The notes under the pieces were generated by a model that saw nothing but the letters and a program-made list of their open reading frames with translations, had not been told where the DNA came from and did not search any database. Positions 55,564 through 62,952 of a stretch of 64,000 nt of DNA are shown here, piece after piece. The translations under genes and the position numbers were made by a program. Source of the stretch: Candidatus Nitrosopumilus sp. GTDB taxonomy: Archaea; Thermoproteota; Nitrososphaeria; Nitrososphaerales; Nitrosopumilaceae. Every line of letters begins with the position of its first letter. The first letter of the stretch is position 1. The DNA is taken from assembly GCA_025699075.1 (NCBI GenBank), contig JAILWG010000006.1, forward strand, positions 1-64,000, written 5' to 3'.

Positions 55564-55639
55564 AAATTTCTTAATCTAGATTCTGCGCATGTGTTTTTGT
55601 CGATCATTTTCATAACAGGGTTATGAATTTCAATCATGG

Positions 55640-55647
55640 TTTAAATA
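55640..55647 (+). promoter_or_regulatory. TATA box of the ferredoxin gene
   Basis: TTTAAATA, 26-33 bases before ATG 55673, consistent with a transcribed gene. Confidence 0.5.
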
Positions 55648-55672
55648 GTCACCAATCAATCTTAATTTTGTA

Positions 55673-55925
55673 ATGCCAATAGCAATACTTCCAGACATTG
55701 ATGAACAAAGATGTATCGGATGTGCACTATGTGTAGAAATCTGTACAACTCTTGGTCCTGATGTCCTTAGAGTAAAACCTGTTGAAGGCTGGTGCATGCA
55801 TCGGTGTATGCCCAACAAAATCAATCTTTTGGATGAGACCAATGAATTACACAGCTGGACAACCAGTACCTCTTCACAAAAACGGTATCTTCATCAAAGG
55901 TTGGGCAGAAGACGCCGCTCTATAA
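55673..55925 (+). pseudogene. 4Fe-4S ferredoxin gene disrupted by a frameshift/internal deletion
   Basis: The frame from ATG 55673 reads MPIAILPDIDEQRC then a first cluster motif CIGCALCVEIC and PDVLRVKPVEG, a normal ferredoxin half. After about 55788 this frame becomes unlike a ferredoxin (WCMHRCMPNK) and runs to 55939. In another frame, from 55788 to the TAA at 55925, the sequence reads AGACIGVCPTKSIFWMRPM...FIKGWAEDAAL, i.e. the second half including a CIGVCP cluster motif. The first part of the second motif seems missing, so more than a simple one-base slip occurred: most likely a deletion not divisible by three at TGG/GGT microhomology. Could be real decay or an assembly error. Confidence 0.75.
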
Positions 55926-55943
55926 GCAGCATCTTTTAGCACA

Positions 55944-55961
55944 TTCTTTTTTCTTATTTTT
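55944..55961 (+). terminator. T-rich terminator after the ferredoxin gene
   Basis: A run of T broken by single C and A bases, about 20 bases after the ferredoxin TAA, next to the end of tgtA. Confidence 0.45.
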
Positions 55962-55963
55962 AA

Positions 55964-57487
55964 TTATTCAAAAGATTTTTTCTTGATCTCTTTTGGTAGA
56001 GTCTTTACAAAATGTTTAAGGAATTCATTTTCTTTATCATAATATATTTCTGAAAATTTATTATTTGAAAAGAAATCATTCCATGTTTTTTCAAATGCAG
56101 GGAATTCTTCTGGTTGAAAATCTATTCTAGACGTTTCATGATGTGCAGCTGGAAAAATATCTGAAATTTCAATTGGGATTAATCCCAAAATTGGATTATA
56201 CTGACACACTTGAAATGATTCAAAATCTTTTAGTTTCTTTTTTAGACTTGTATATTGATGAGAAAGATATCCTGGTTTTGTACTGGATTCTTTAGTTATG
56301 ATTATTTTCTTTTTCCTTGATTTGAATTTTCTAACAATTTTGTGGAAAGATTGAACTTCTGGTCTGTATTGATCCTCTTTACTAAACAAGAAAATTGCTT
56401 TTTCTTTAAATTTTGGGGTGCCTAACCCAAGAAATTCATAATTTTCCATCATCACTTCAATCATCTCAAATAGTTTGGGATGTGCCCTTGCTTTTTTAAT
56501 CACATATTCCCATAATCTTCCCTCATGAATTGCTTGTTTTACTTTGTCTACTTCAAGTTTAATTGCATACAGGTTATGAATAGCCAGTTGATTGATTTTT
56601 TCATTGGCTTCTAATTGACGAAATTCATCCGGAGTGTATCTTGAGCATATTTCACAATTACATGGAAATACTACAATGTCAGACAAATATCGTGTACCAT
56701 CATCTGTAATGTATCTTAGTTGCTTTGCATAAAGCATGTATGATGCAGAATCAAACGTATCACATCCTAAAGCAATTGCAAATGGTATTGTTAGTGGATG
56801 GCCTGCACCAAAAAGATGTAATGGAATTGAATGCGGCATCTGTTTTTTTGCTGCTACTATCATCTGTGCTAGCAATCGGTATTCATATGACTCCATAAAC
56901 TCAACTGGACTTCCTAATGCAAGCATTTGAAATCCCATTTCGACTAGACTTTTTGTGGATTTACCAACAAGATCAAAATGTTCTCCTCCTTGAATCGGAC
57001 CTATCCAAATTTGTCCATTATCTTCTCTTTTGTCAAGTGTTTCTTTGGAAACTTTTAGAGTATGTTTGACATAATCTTCTGCTTTTTTGATTGGCATCCC
57101 GTATCCAGTTGGTTTGTCAAGTGGAATTGCAAAATCAGTTAAAATACCTTTTTCAAAATTTGCCATATCTGGAGGTAATACATCAACATCACCATATTCC
57201 AGAACTTGGTATCCTCCGGAATCTGTCATGATTCCTCCATCAAAATTAATTATCTTATGAATTCCTTTTTGTATGGCTTCATCACCATAATTATTTTTTG
57301 TAATGTATGCATTAGTAATAACCAAATCAAAACCAATTTCTCTAATTTTTTTTGATGGAATAGTCTGTTTGACTGGATGAATTACAGGAACATATGCGGG
57401 AGTCTCAATTTTACCATGATTTGTATACAGAATCCCAATCCTTCCAGCTAAATCTGTTTTAGATATTTCAAACAAGTAATTTATCAA
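55964..57487 (-). CDS. tgtA: tRNA-guanine(15) transglycosylase (archaeosine pathway)
   Basis: Replaces guanine-15 in archaeal tRNAs with preQ0. The barrel domain has THGKIETPAYVPVIHP, the nucleophile Asp region IMTDSGGYQVLEYGDV, IGPIQGGEHFDLV, HLFGAGHPL and the zinc site CNCEICSRYTPDEF. From about residue 360 a C-terminal part without a clear PUA domain follows. The 507-aa length lies between the short and long archaeal forms. Preceded on the same strand by the AK6-like kinase gene, 19 bases apart. Confidence 0.94.
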   Translation of the reverse strand: MINYLFEISKTDLAGRIGILYTNHGKIETPAYVPVIHPVKQTIPSKKIREIGFDLVITNAYITKNNYGDEAIQKGIHKIINFDGGIMTDSGGYQVLEYGDVDVLPPDMANFEKGILTDFAIPLDKPTGYGMPIKKAEDYVKHTLKVSKETLDKREDNGQIWIGPIQGGEHFDLVGKSTKSLVEMGFQMLALGSPVEFMESYEYRLLAQMIVAAKKQMPHSIPLHLFGAGHPLTIPFAIALGCDTFDSASYMLYAKQLRYITDDGTRYLSDIVVFPCNCEICSRYTPDEFRQLEANEKINQLAIHNLYAIKLEVDKVKQAIHEGRLWEYVIKKARAHPKLFEMIEVMMENYEFLGLGTPKFKEKAIFLFSKEDQYRPEVQSFHKIVRKFKSRKKKIIITKESSTKPGYLSHQYTSLKKKLKDFESFQVCQYNPILGLIPIEISDIFPAAHHETSRIDFQPEEFPAFEKTWNDFFSNNKFSEIYYDKENEFLKHFVKTLPKEIKKKSFE

Positions 57488-57506
57488 TTTTAAAGGCGTT
57501 ATTTAA

Positions 57507-58055
57507 TCAATCAACAAAAAATTTTCCTAAATCATTATTTTTCCCTACTAATTCAAGCCAATCAACTTCCTCATTTCCAATTTTCTTTGAAATAATATCC
57601 ATCACACTTTCCGTTGTTTCTAAAATTGTTTTTTCACTAACGTTAACCTGAAATACTTTATCTTCAAATCTGTAAATTGCATCATGAGCGATAATTCCCA
57701 AAATTTCACTCCCGACATTTTCCCTAATTTTGTTATCCGAATATTCTCTATTTTTATACACTGAAATTAAATCATAAGGACTTCTCCTCAATACAATCAT
57801 TACTTTTATCTGATTTTCTCTCAAAACGTAGGGTGCCAAATGTCCTACGATAATATTTTTTTCAGAAATCTTTTGTTTTAGTATGTCTTTTAATTTTTCA
57901 ACATCTATTTCATTTGTATCGCCATTTTTTTCAAACAATCCTGAGTTTTTTGCAATTTCATTGATGTCAATTATAGATAATTTCATTCTCTTAGCAATTT
58001 CTTCTGTAATTGTATGTTTTCCAACTCCTGGATTCCCCGTGATTACAATTGACAT
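57507..58055 (-). CDS. Adenylate kinase-like NTPase (AK6/Fap7 family)
   Basis: A 182-aa P-loop protein starting MSIVITGNPGVGKHTITEEI, with the IDINEIAKNSG segment and a lid with RRSPYDLISVYKNREYS. This pattern is that of AK6/Fap7, an ATPase that helps mature the small ribosomal subunit by handling Rps14-type proteins, and that also has weak adenylate kinase activity. The usual GKS/GKT lysine is kept but is followed by His (GVGKHT). Divergent from ychF. Confidence 0.85.
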   Translation of the reverse strand: MSIVITGNPGVGKHTITEEIAKRMKLSIIDINEIAKNSGLFEKNGDTNEIDVEKLKDILKQKISEKNIIVGHLAPYVLRENQIKVMIVLRRSPYDLISVYKNREYSDNKIRENVGSEILGIIAHDAIYRFEDKVFQVNVSEKTILETTESVMDIISKKIGNEEVDWLELVGKNNDLGKFFVD

Positions 58056-58128
58056 GTTTTCAAATCCTGGTTCATTAGATTAAACGATTTCTGCAATACT
58101 AATAAGTAGAATTGGTTTTTCTACAATA

Positions 58129-59316
58129 TTGCAAATTGGTTTACTTGGAAAGGCAAATGTGGGAAAATCTACCTTCTTTTCAGCAGCAACTGAAACTCCT
58201 GTTGCATCTGGAAACTTCCCATTTACAACAATTGAACCTAATATTGGAGTTGCATATGTAAAAGCAGATTGTGCATGCAAACATTTTGAAATCAAACATG
58301 AAAATGAATTATGTGATAATGGCACACGTTTTATCCCGATAAAACTAATTGATGTTGCAGGATTAGTTCCTGGGGCACATGAGGGAAAAGGACTGGGCAA
58401 TCAATTCCTTGATGATGCAAGACAAGCTGAAGTTTTAATTCATGTTGTTGATATTGCTGGAACTACTGATATTCAGGGACAACCTGTTCCACCTGGAACT
58501 CATGATCCATTAGAAGATGTTGCATTTGTTCAAGATGAATTTGATCAATGGTTTGCAGATATTTTGAAAAGAGAATGGGATAAGATTACTCGTGAAATAG
58601 ATCAAAAACGTGCAAAACTAACTGACGGTATTGCAAAACGATTTTCAGGCTTGGGAATAAAAGATTTTCAAGTACAAGAAATTCTCCAAAAATTAGGATT
58701 TATGGCTAAGAATCCAAAAGAATGGACAGATGATGATATTGAAACTTTTGTCAAAGAATTAAGAAAAAACACAAAACCAATGATCATAGCAGCAAACAAA
58801 GCAGATCTCTGTCAAGATCTTGAAATAATTAAAAAAATAACTGATCCTGTTATTCCGTGTAGTGCTGAAACAGAATTACTTTTACGAAAGGCATCAAAAG
58901 CTGGAATTGTAAATTATTCTTCTGGAGATGAAGGCTTTACTATAGTTGAAGGTAAAGACATTCCACCACCTCAACAAAAGGCACTAGATTTAGTAAAATC
59001 TGTTTTTTCAAAGATTCCTACCACTGGGATTCAAAAAATTCTAAACACAGCGGTTTTTGATTCACTAAAATTTATTGTAGTCTATCCTGTTGAGGATGAG
59101 ACAAAGCTCACCAACAAAGATGGTGTTATACTACCTGATACTAAATTAGTTCCACAAGATTCCACCGCTAAAGACCTGGCAGGTTTAATCCATGCAGATA
59201 TTGCAAAGGGGTTCTTACATGCAATAGATTGCAAAACAAAACAAAGGATAAGTGGTGATCAAAAACTAAAAAATGGGGATGTCATCAAAATTGTTTCAAC
59301 CTTAAGTCGTGGATAA
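58129..59316 (+). CDS. ychF: YchF/OLA1-family GTPase-like ATPase
   Basis: A translation-factor NTPase (395 aa). G1 is GKANVGKST (residues 7-15); the G2 region FPFTTIEPNIGVAYV, G3 DVAGLVPGAHEGKGLGNQFL and a G4-like NKAD are present; OLA1 proteins prefer ATP. A helical insert (residues 150-200) and a C-terminal TGS domain (IVYPVEDETK to the end) complete the layout. The start is TTG at 58129, giving the usual MQIGLLGK N-terminus. Kae1 follows with a one-base gap. Confidence 0.94.
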   Translation: MQIGLLGKANVGKSTFFSAATETPVASGNFPFTTIEPNIGVAYVKADCACKHFEIKHENELCDNGTRFIPIKLIDVAGLVPGAHEGKGLGNQFLDDARQAEVLIHVVDIAGTTDIQGQPVPPGTHDPLEDVAFVQDEFDQWFADILKREWDKITREIDQKRAKLTDGIAKRFSGLGIKDFQVQEILQKLGFMAKNPKEWTDDDIETFVKELRKNTKPMIIAANKADLCQDLEIIKKITDPVIPCSAETELLLRKASKAGIVNYSSGDEGFTIVEGKDIPPPQQKALDLVKSVFSKIPTTGIQKILNTAVFDSLKFIVVYPVEDETKLTNKDGVILPDTKLVPQDSTAKDLAGLIHADIAKGFLHAIDCKTKQRISGDQKLKNGDVIKIVSTLSRG

Positions 59317-59317
59317 A

Positions 59318-60301
59318 ATGCTAGGTCTTGGAATTGAAAGTACAGCTCACACATTTTCTTGTGCAATAATTAAAAAAAATGGTAAGAAAGGAAAAATTCT
59401 ATCAGATGTTAGGAAAATCTATCGTCCAGATGAGGGAGAAGGAATCCATCCTCGTGAAGCATCTCGTCATCATATTGAGAATAGTTCTTTAGTTCTATCT
59501 GATTGTCTTAAAGAGGCAAATGTATCAATCAAAGATTTAGACATTGTTTCTTATGCTGCAGGTCCTGGCTTAGGTCCATGTTTACGTGTGGGTGCAGTAG
59601 TGGCAAGATCTTTGGCGTCTTTTTATAAAATTCCAATATATCCTGTCAATCACGCAATTGGACATATTGAATTAGGAAAATTACTTACTGGTGCCACTAA
59701 TCCTTTGGTACTTTTAGTTTCAGGTGGACATACCATGCTTTTGGCATTTCTAAATAAGCAATGGAGAGTATTTGGCGAAACCTTGGATATTACTTTAGGT
59801 CAATTACTTGATCAATTTGGACGTTCTATTGGATTTGCATCTCCATGTGGAAAAAATATTGAAGAATTGGCTAACTCTTCTTCAAACTATGTAACTTTGC
59901 CTTATTCTGTAAAAGGAAACGATGTATCTTTTTCTGGTTTATTATCTGCCACAAAATCTGTTGCAACAAAAAGTAAAGTGGATGCATGTTACTCACTTCA
60001 AGAAACTGCTTTTGCAATGATCAGTGAGGCAGTAGAACGTGCTTTGTCCTTTACAAGAAAAAAAGAATTGATGATAGTGGGGGGAGTTGCAGCAAACAAA
60101 CGATTATCTGCAATGCTAAAGGATGTATGCAAACGACATAATTGTAAATTTTTTGTAGTGCCATTACAATATGCTGGAGATTGTGGAAGCCAAATATGTT
60201 GGACTGGTCTTCTAGAATCTCAAGTAAAGCAGGGTGCTGAACTAAAAGATACATTTGTTACACAATCTTGGAGATTAGACTCTGTTAAAGTAAATTATTG
60301 A
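59318..60301 (+). CDS. kae1: KEOPS subunit Kae1 (tRNA t6A threonylcarbamoyltransferase)
   Basis: Transfers threonylcarbamoyl to A37 of ANN-decoding tRNAs. The 327-aa ASKHA protein has GIESTAHTFSCAI, AAGPGLGPCLRVGA, the metal His pair H112 and H116 in NHAIGHIELG, VSGGHTML and VGGVAANKRL; the late Asp is in YAGDCGSQI. Unlike some euryarchaea, Bud32 is on a separate gene 350 bases on. ATG 59318 lies right after the ychF stop. Confidence 0.95.
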   Translation: MLGLGIESTAHTFSCAIIKKNGKKGKILSDVRKIYRPDEGEGIHPREASRHHIENSSLVLSDCLKEANVSIKDLDIVSYAAGPGLGPCLRVGAVVARSLASFYKIPIYPVNHAIGHIELGKLLTGATNPLVLLVSGGHTMLLAFLNKQWRVFGETLDITLGQLLDQFGRSIGFASPCGKNIEELANSSSNYVTLPYSVKGNDVSFSGLLSATKSVATKSKVDACYSLQETAFAMISEAVERALSFTRKKELMIVGGVAANKRLSAMLKDVCKRHNCKFFVVPLQYAGDCGSQICWTGLLESQVKQGAELKDTFVTQSWRLDSVKVNY

Positions 60302-60621
60302 TTTTTAAATTCGTTAATAGTTTGATCAAGTGTTTTAACCCAACTTTTAGTATTAAAAACTCCAAACTTGAAAGTTTGTTCACCCTCATCTGTTTTAGCG
60401 GTAAAGCAAACTTTCTTCATTAATAATCCCTCTTTCCATGTTTTTGTAATTTTATCTAGTGAAATATTTAACACTGTATCTCCAAAATGTTTTGAGAAAT
60501 CCATTATCCTTGCATTTGTTTTATCAAATGCAACTCTCTTATTTGTTAAAGTTAAAATTCCTGCTCCCAACTTGTCCTCGCTACAATCTTCTTGCTTAAT
60601 CCTTTTTTCTCCCTCATCCAT
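60295..60621 (-). CDS. PH/GRAM-like small protein, unknown
   Basis: A 108-residue protein with LGAGILTLTNKRVAFDKT, ISLDKITKTWKEG and VCFTAKTDEGEQTFKFGV, ending in a long helix KSWVKTLDQTINEF. Seven strands plus a final helix is the pleckstrin-homology/GRAM layout. It is on the opposite strand between kae1 and bud32 and overlaps the end of kae1 by 7 bases. No function known. Confidence 0.7.
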   Translation of the reverse strand: MDEGEKRIKQEDCSEDKLGAGILTLTNKRVAFDKTNARIMDFSKHFGDTVLNISLDKITKTWKEGLLMKKVCFTAKTDEGEQTFKFGVFNTKSWVKTLDQTINEFKNQ

Positions 60622-60652
60622 GATTAATTTTTATTGAATTCTTCTGGATATA

Positions 60653-61279
60653 ATGTTAATGAAATTATTGAAAAAAGGAGCCGAAGCAGATCTTTATCAA
60701 ACTAAATGGCAAGACTCTAAGGCTATATTAAAAATTAGAAAAATCAAAAAATATAGAAATTCTTCTTTGGATTCAAAAATTCGTAAACAAAGAACAATTA
60801 AAGAATCTCAAATGCTTTCACATGTAAAATCATTTGGTGTGCCTACTCCACTTGTATATTTTGTAAATTTAGATAAAACTTCTATTATTATGCAAGAAAT
60901 TCCTGGCAAACCCGTACATGATTTACCTCCCTCACAAATCATTGACTTGTCAAAAGAAATTGGAAGATTAGTTGGCACATTACATAAGAATGGTGTAATG
61001 CATGGTGATTTGACCACTTCAAATTTTATTTTATTTCAAAAAACAGTCTATGTAATTGATTTTGGATTATCTCAAATCTCTATAAAACCTGAAGATCACG
61101 CAGTTGATTTAAGATTGATAAAAGAAATCCTAAACAGCGCACATGCAAAAATCATGATGTCTTCTTGGAAGAATTTTCTAAATGGATACAAATCAATAGT
61201 TGGTCATGCCTATTTTACCCAAATCACTAAACTAGTTTCAGATATTGAAAGTCGTGGTAGATATGCACAAGTCGTTTGA
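60653..61279 (+). CDS. bud32: KEOPS kinase subunit Bud32
   Basis: A small atypical kinase (208 aa) that works as ATPase in KEOPS. LLKKGAEADLY is the shortened glycine loop; RKIKKYRNSSLDSKIR, KESQML, catalytic loop MHGDLTTSNFI and metal-binding VIDFGLSQ follow. The C-terminus is ESRGRYAQVV, close to the usual RGRxR ending. ATG 60659 two codons on is an alternative start. It overlaps rdgB by 17 bases. Confidence 0.94.
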   Translation: MLMKLLKKGAEADLYQTKWQDSKAILKIRKIKKYRNSSLDSKIRKQRTIKESQMLSHVKSFGVPTPLVYFVNLDKTSIIMQEIPGKPVHDLPPSQIIDLSKEIGRLVGTLHKNGVMHGDLTTSNFILFQKTVYVIDFGLSQISIKPEDHAVDLRLIKEILNSAHAKIMMSSWKNFLNGYKSIVGHAYFTQITKLVSDIESRGRYAQVV

Positions 61280-61817
61280 TCTGTTTTTTGTATCTTCAAA
61301 TCGTCACAAGTATCAGGAAGCAAAAAATATCTTGAATCTTTATGGGATTAAGATTGGTTTTCTAAAATCTAATCTAAACGAAATTCAATCCAACTCTCTT
61401 CATAGCATTGCAATAGAAAAAGCTCAAGATGCGTTTTCTAAATTCAAAAAACCTGTGGTTATCGAAGATGATGGTTTGTTTATTGATTTTCTTGATGGTT
61501 TTCCAGGACCCTATTCATCTTATGTTTTCAAAACTATAGGAAATAAAGGAATTCTTAATTTATTAAAAAATAACAGAAAGGCAAAATTTGTTTCAATTAT
61601 TACCTATTGTGATAAAAACATTGTAAAATCCTTTGAAGGAAAACTGGATGGAAAAATTTCTATAATTCAAAAAGGAAAAGGTTGGGGTTATGATCCTATA
61701 TTCATTCCAAATGGTTTAAAGAAAACATTTGCCGAAATCAATAACAAAAATGAATTATCTCATAGATACAATGCTCTGAAAAAATTTTCTAAATGGTATT
61801 TGTATAAGCAGGAATAA
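61263..61817 (+). CDS. rdgB: Inosine/xanthosine triphosphate pyrophosphatase (Ham1/RdgB)
   Basis: House-cleaning NTPase (184 aa) removing ITP, XTP and dITP. Motifs are FFVSSNRHKYQEAKNIL, SIAIEKAQDAFSKF, VVIEDDGLFIDFLDGFPGPYSS, and GWGYDPIFIPNG with SHRYNALKKF near the end. ATG 61263 was chosen over 61245 since it gives the usual N-terminus. Ends 29 bases inside the convergent taw1 gene. Confidence 0.94.
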   Translation: MHKSFDLFFVSSNRHKYQEAKNILNLYGIKIGFLKSNLNEIQSNSLHSIAIEKAQDAFSKFKKPVVIEDDGLFIDFLDGFPGPYSSYVFKTIGNKGILNLLKNNRKAKFVSIITYCDKNIVKSFEGKLDGKISIIQKGKGWGYDPIFIPNGLKKTFAEINNKNELSHRYNALKKFSKWYLYKQE

Positions 61818-62814
61818 AACGATCTATAAATCGCTCATTATTTTGTAATATAGAAATTCTTGAGACAATACTTTCATCCATCACTGAAAATATTTTACTT
61901 TGCTTTGCAATTTCTTCACTAAACTTTTTCACTTCTTCCATTTCCAACATGTTTACATGCTCTAATCTATTTGTGGAACGTCCAATGTGCATGTATGATT
62001 TAATTTCAATAAAATGAGGACTTGCTTTTCTAAACATTTCTGCAAATGCTGGAATTCCTTCTTTTTGATCATTATAATCTCTTATCAAAGTAATTCTTAA
62101 CACTGTTCTCGTATTCAAATTCTTTAACATATTTAGAGTTCTGTTCCATCTTTCCCATGAATCGTCATATTTTGGCTTGTTTATTCTCATAAATGATTCA
62201 TAATCTGCAGCATTTGTTGATAGATACAATTGTGTTGGTAGTGCATCTTCATCTTGTAATTTTTGAATCATGTCTGGTTCTTGTCCATTTGTTACAAGAA
62301 AGATTGATTTTGTTGTTTCAAGCGAATTTAGATATTTTATCAGTTCTGGAAGTTTAGGATACATGGTAGGTTCACCTGAAAGTGAAATTGCATAATGACT
62401 TGGAAGTAATGATTCATCTAATCTTTGTTTGTCGTTTCTTGAATCTCCATAATACCCATTGATTAGTTTTTTTCGTTCTGCCATCAACTTTGTCAAAATT
62501 TCTTCAGGTTCTGCAACCTGTTCTGGTTCCATCTTCATTGAATCATAAAATTCCATTGGTCTCCAACAATACACGCATCTATTTTCACAATGCATCCCAG
62601 CTGGAGAAAACTCCATACATCTATGAGTTGAAATTCCATAAAACTTATGTTTGTAGCAACTGCCCTCATGCTTAAATGATTTTTTTGTCCAATGACATAA
62701 TTCTACTGTAGAATGATCTGCAACTCCGTACTTTGCTTTTTTTAATTGATCTGAAATTGCAGGCTTAATCTGAATTAAACGATCTTCTTCAATCGTTTCT
62801 CCAGAACAACTCAT
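61789..62814 (-). CDS. taw1: 4-demethylwyosine synthase (radical SAM)
   Basis: Makes the tricyclic base imG-14 at G37 of tRNA-Phe from N1-methylguanosine and pyruvate. The 341-aa protein has the radical-SAM motif C76xxxC80xxC83 (HCENRCVYCWRP), and upstream three cysteines C40, C53 and C66 spaced 13 apart for the second cluster. SLSGEPTMYPKLPELI and LFLVTNGQEP-like strands follow. The C-terminus ends in IPAYTNTI. It converges on rdgB. Confidence 0.95.
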   Translation of the reverse strand: MSCSGETIEEDRLIQIKPAISDQLKKAKYGVADHSTVELCHWTKKSFKHEGSCYKHKFYGISTHRCMEFSPAGMHCENRCVYCWRPMEFYDSMKMEPEQVAEPEEILTKLMAERKKLINGYYGDSRNDKQRLDESLLPSHYAISLSGEPTMYPKLPELIKYLNSLETTKSIFLVTNGQEPDMIQKLQDEDALPTQLYLSTNAADYESFMRINKPKYDDSWERWNRTLNMLKNLNTRTVLRITLIRDYNDQKEGIPAFAEMFRKASPHFIEIKSYMHIGRSTNRLEHVNMLEMEEVKKFSEEIAKQSKIFSVMDESIVSRISILQNNERFIDRFIPAYTNTI

Positions 62815-62952
62815 CAGTTCAGATCATGTTCTGGTTTACTTAAATTGATCGAGTTTTTTGTCCAACATGGAAACTTTTCCCAAAACTATTGAGATTTTTA
62901 GTCGATTCCAGAGTGAGGTTTAATAACTGGATCTTCGACGTATTTTTAGGCT

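Noticed and set aside
55673..55939. Programmed +1 frameshift in the ferredoxin gene
   Set aside because: No slippery sequence is visible, and joining the two frames still lacks the start of the second cluster motif, which favours a deletion.
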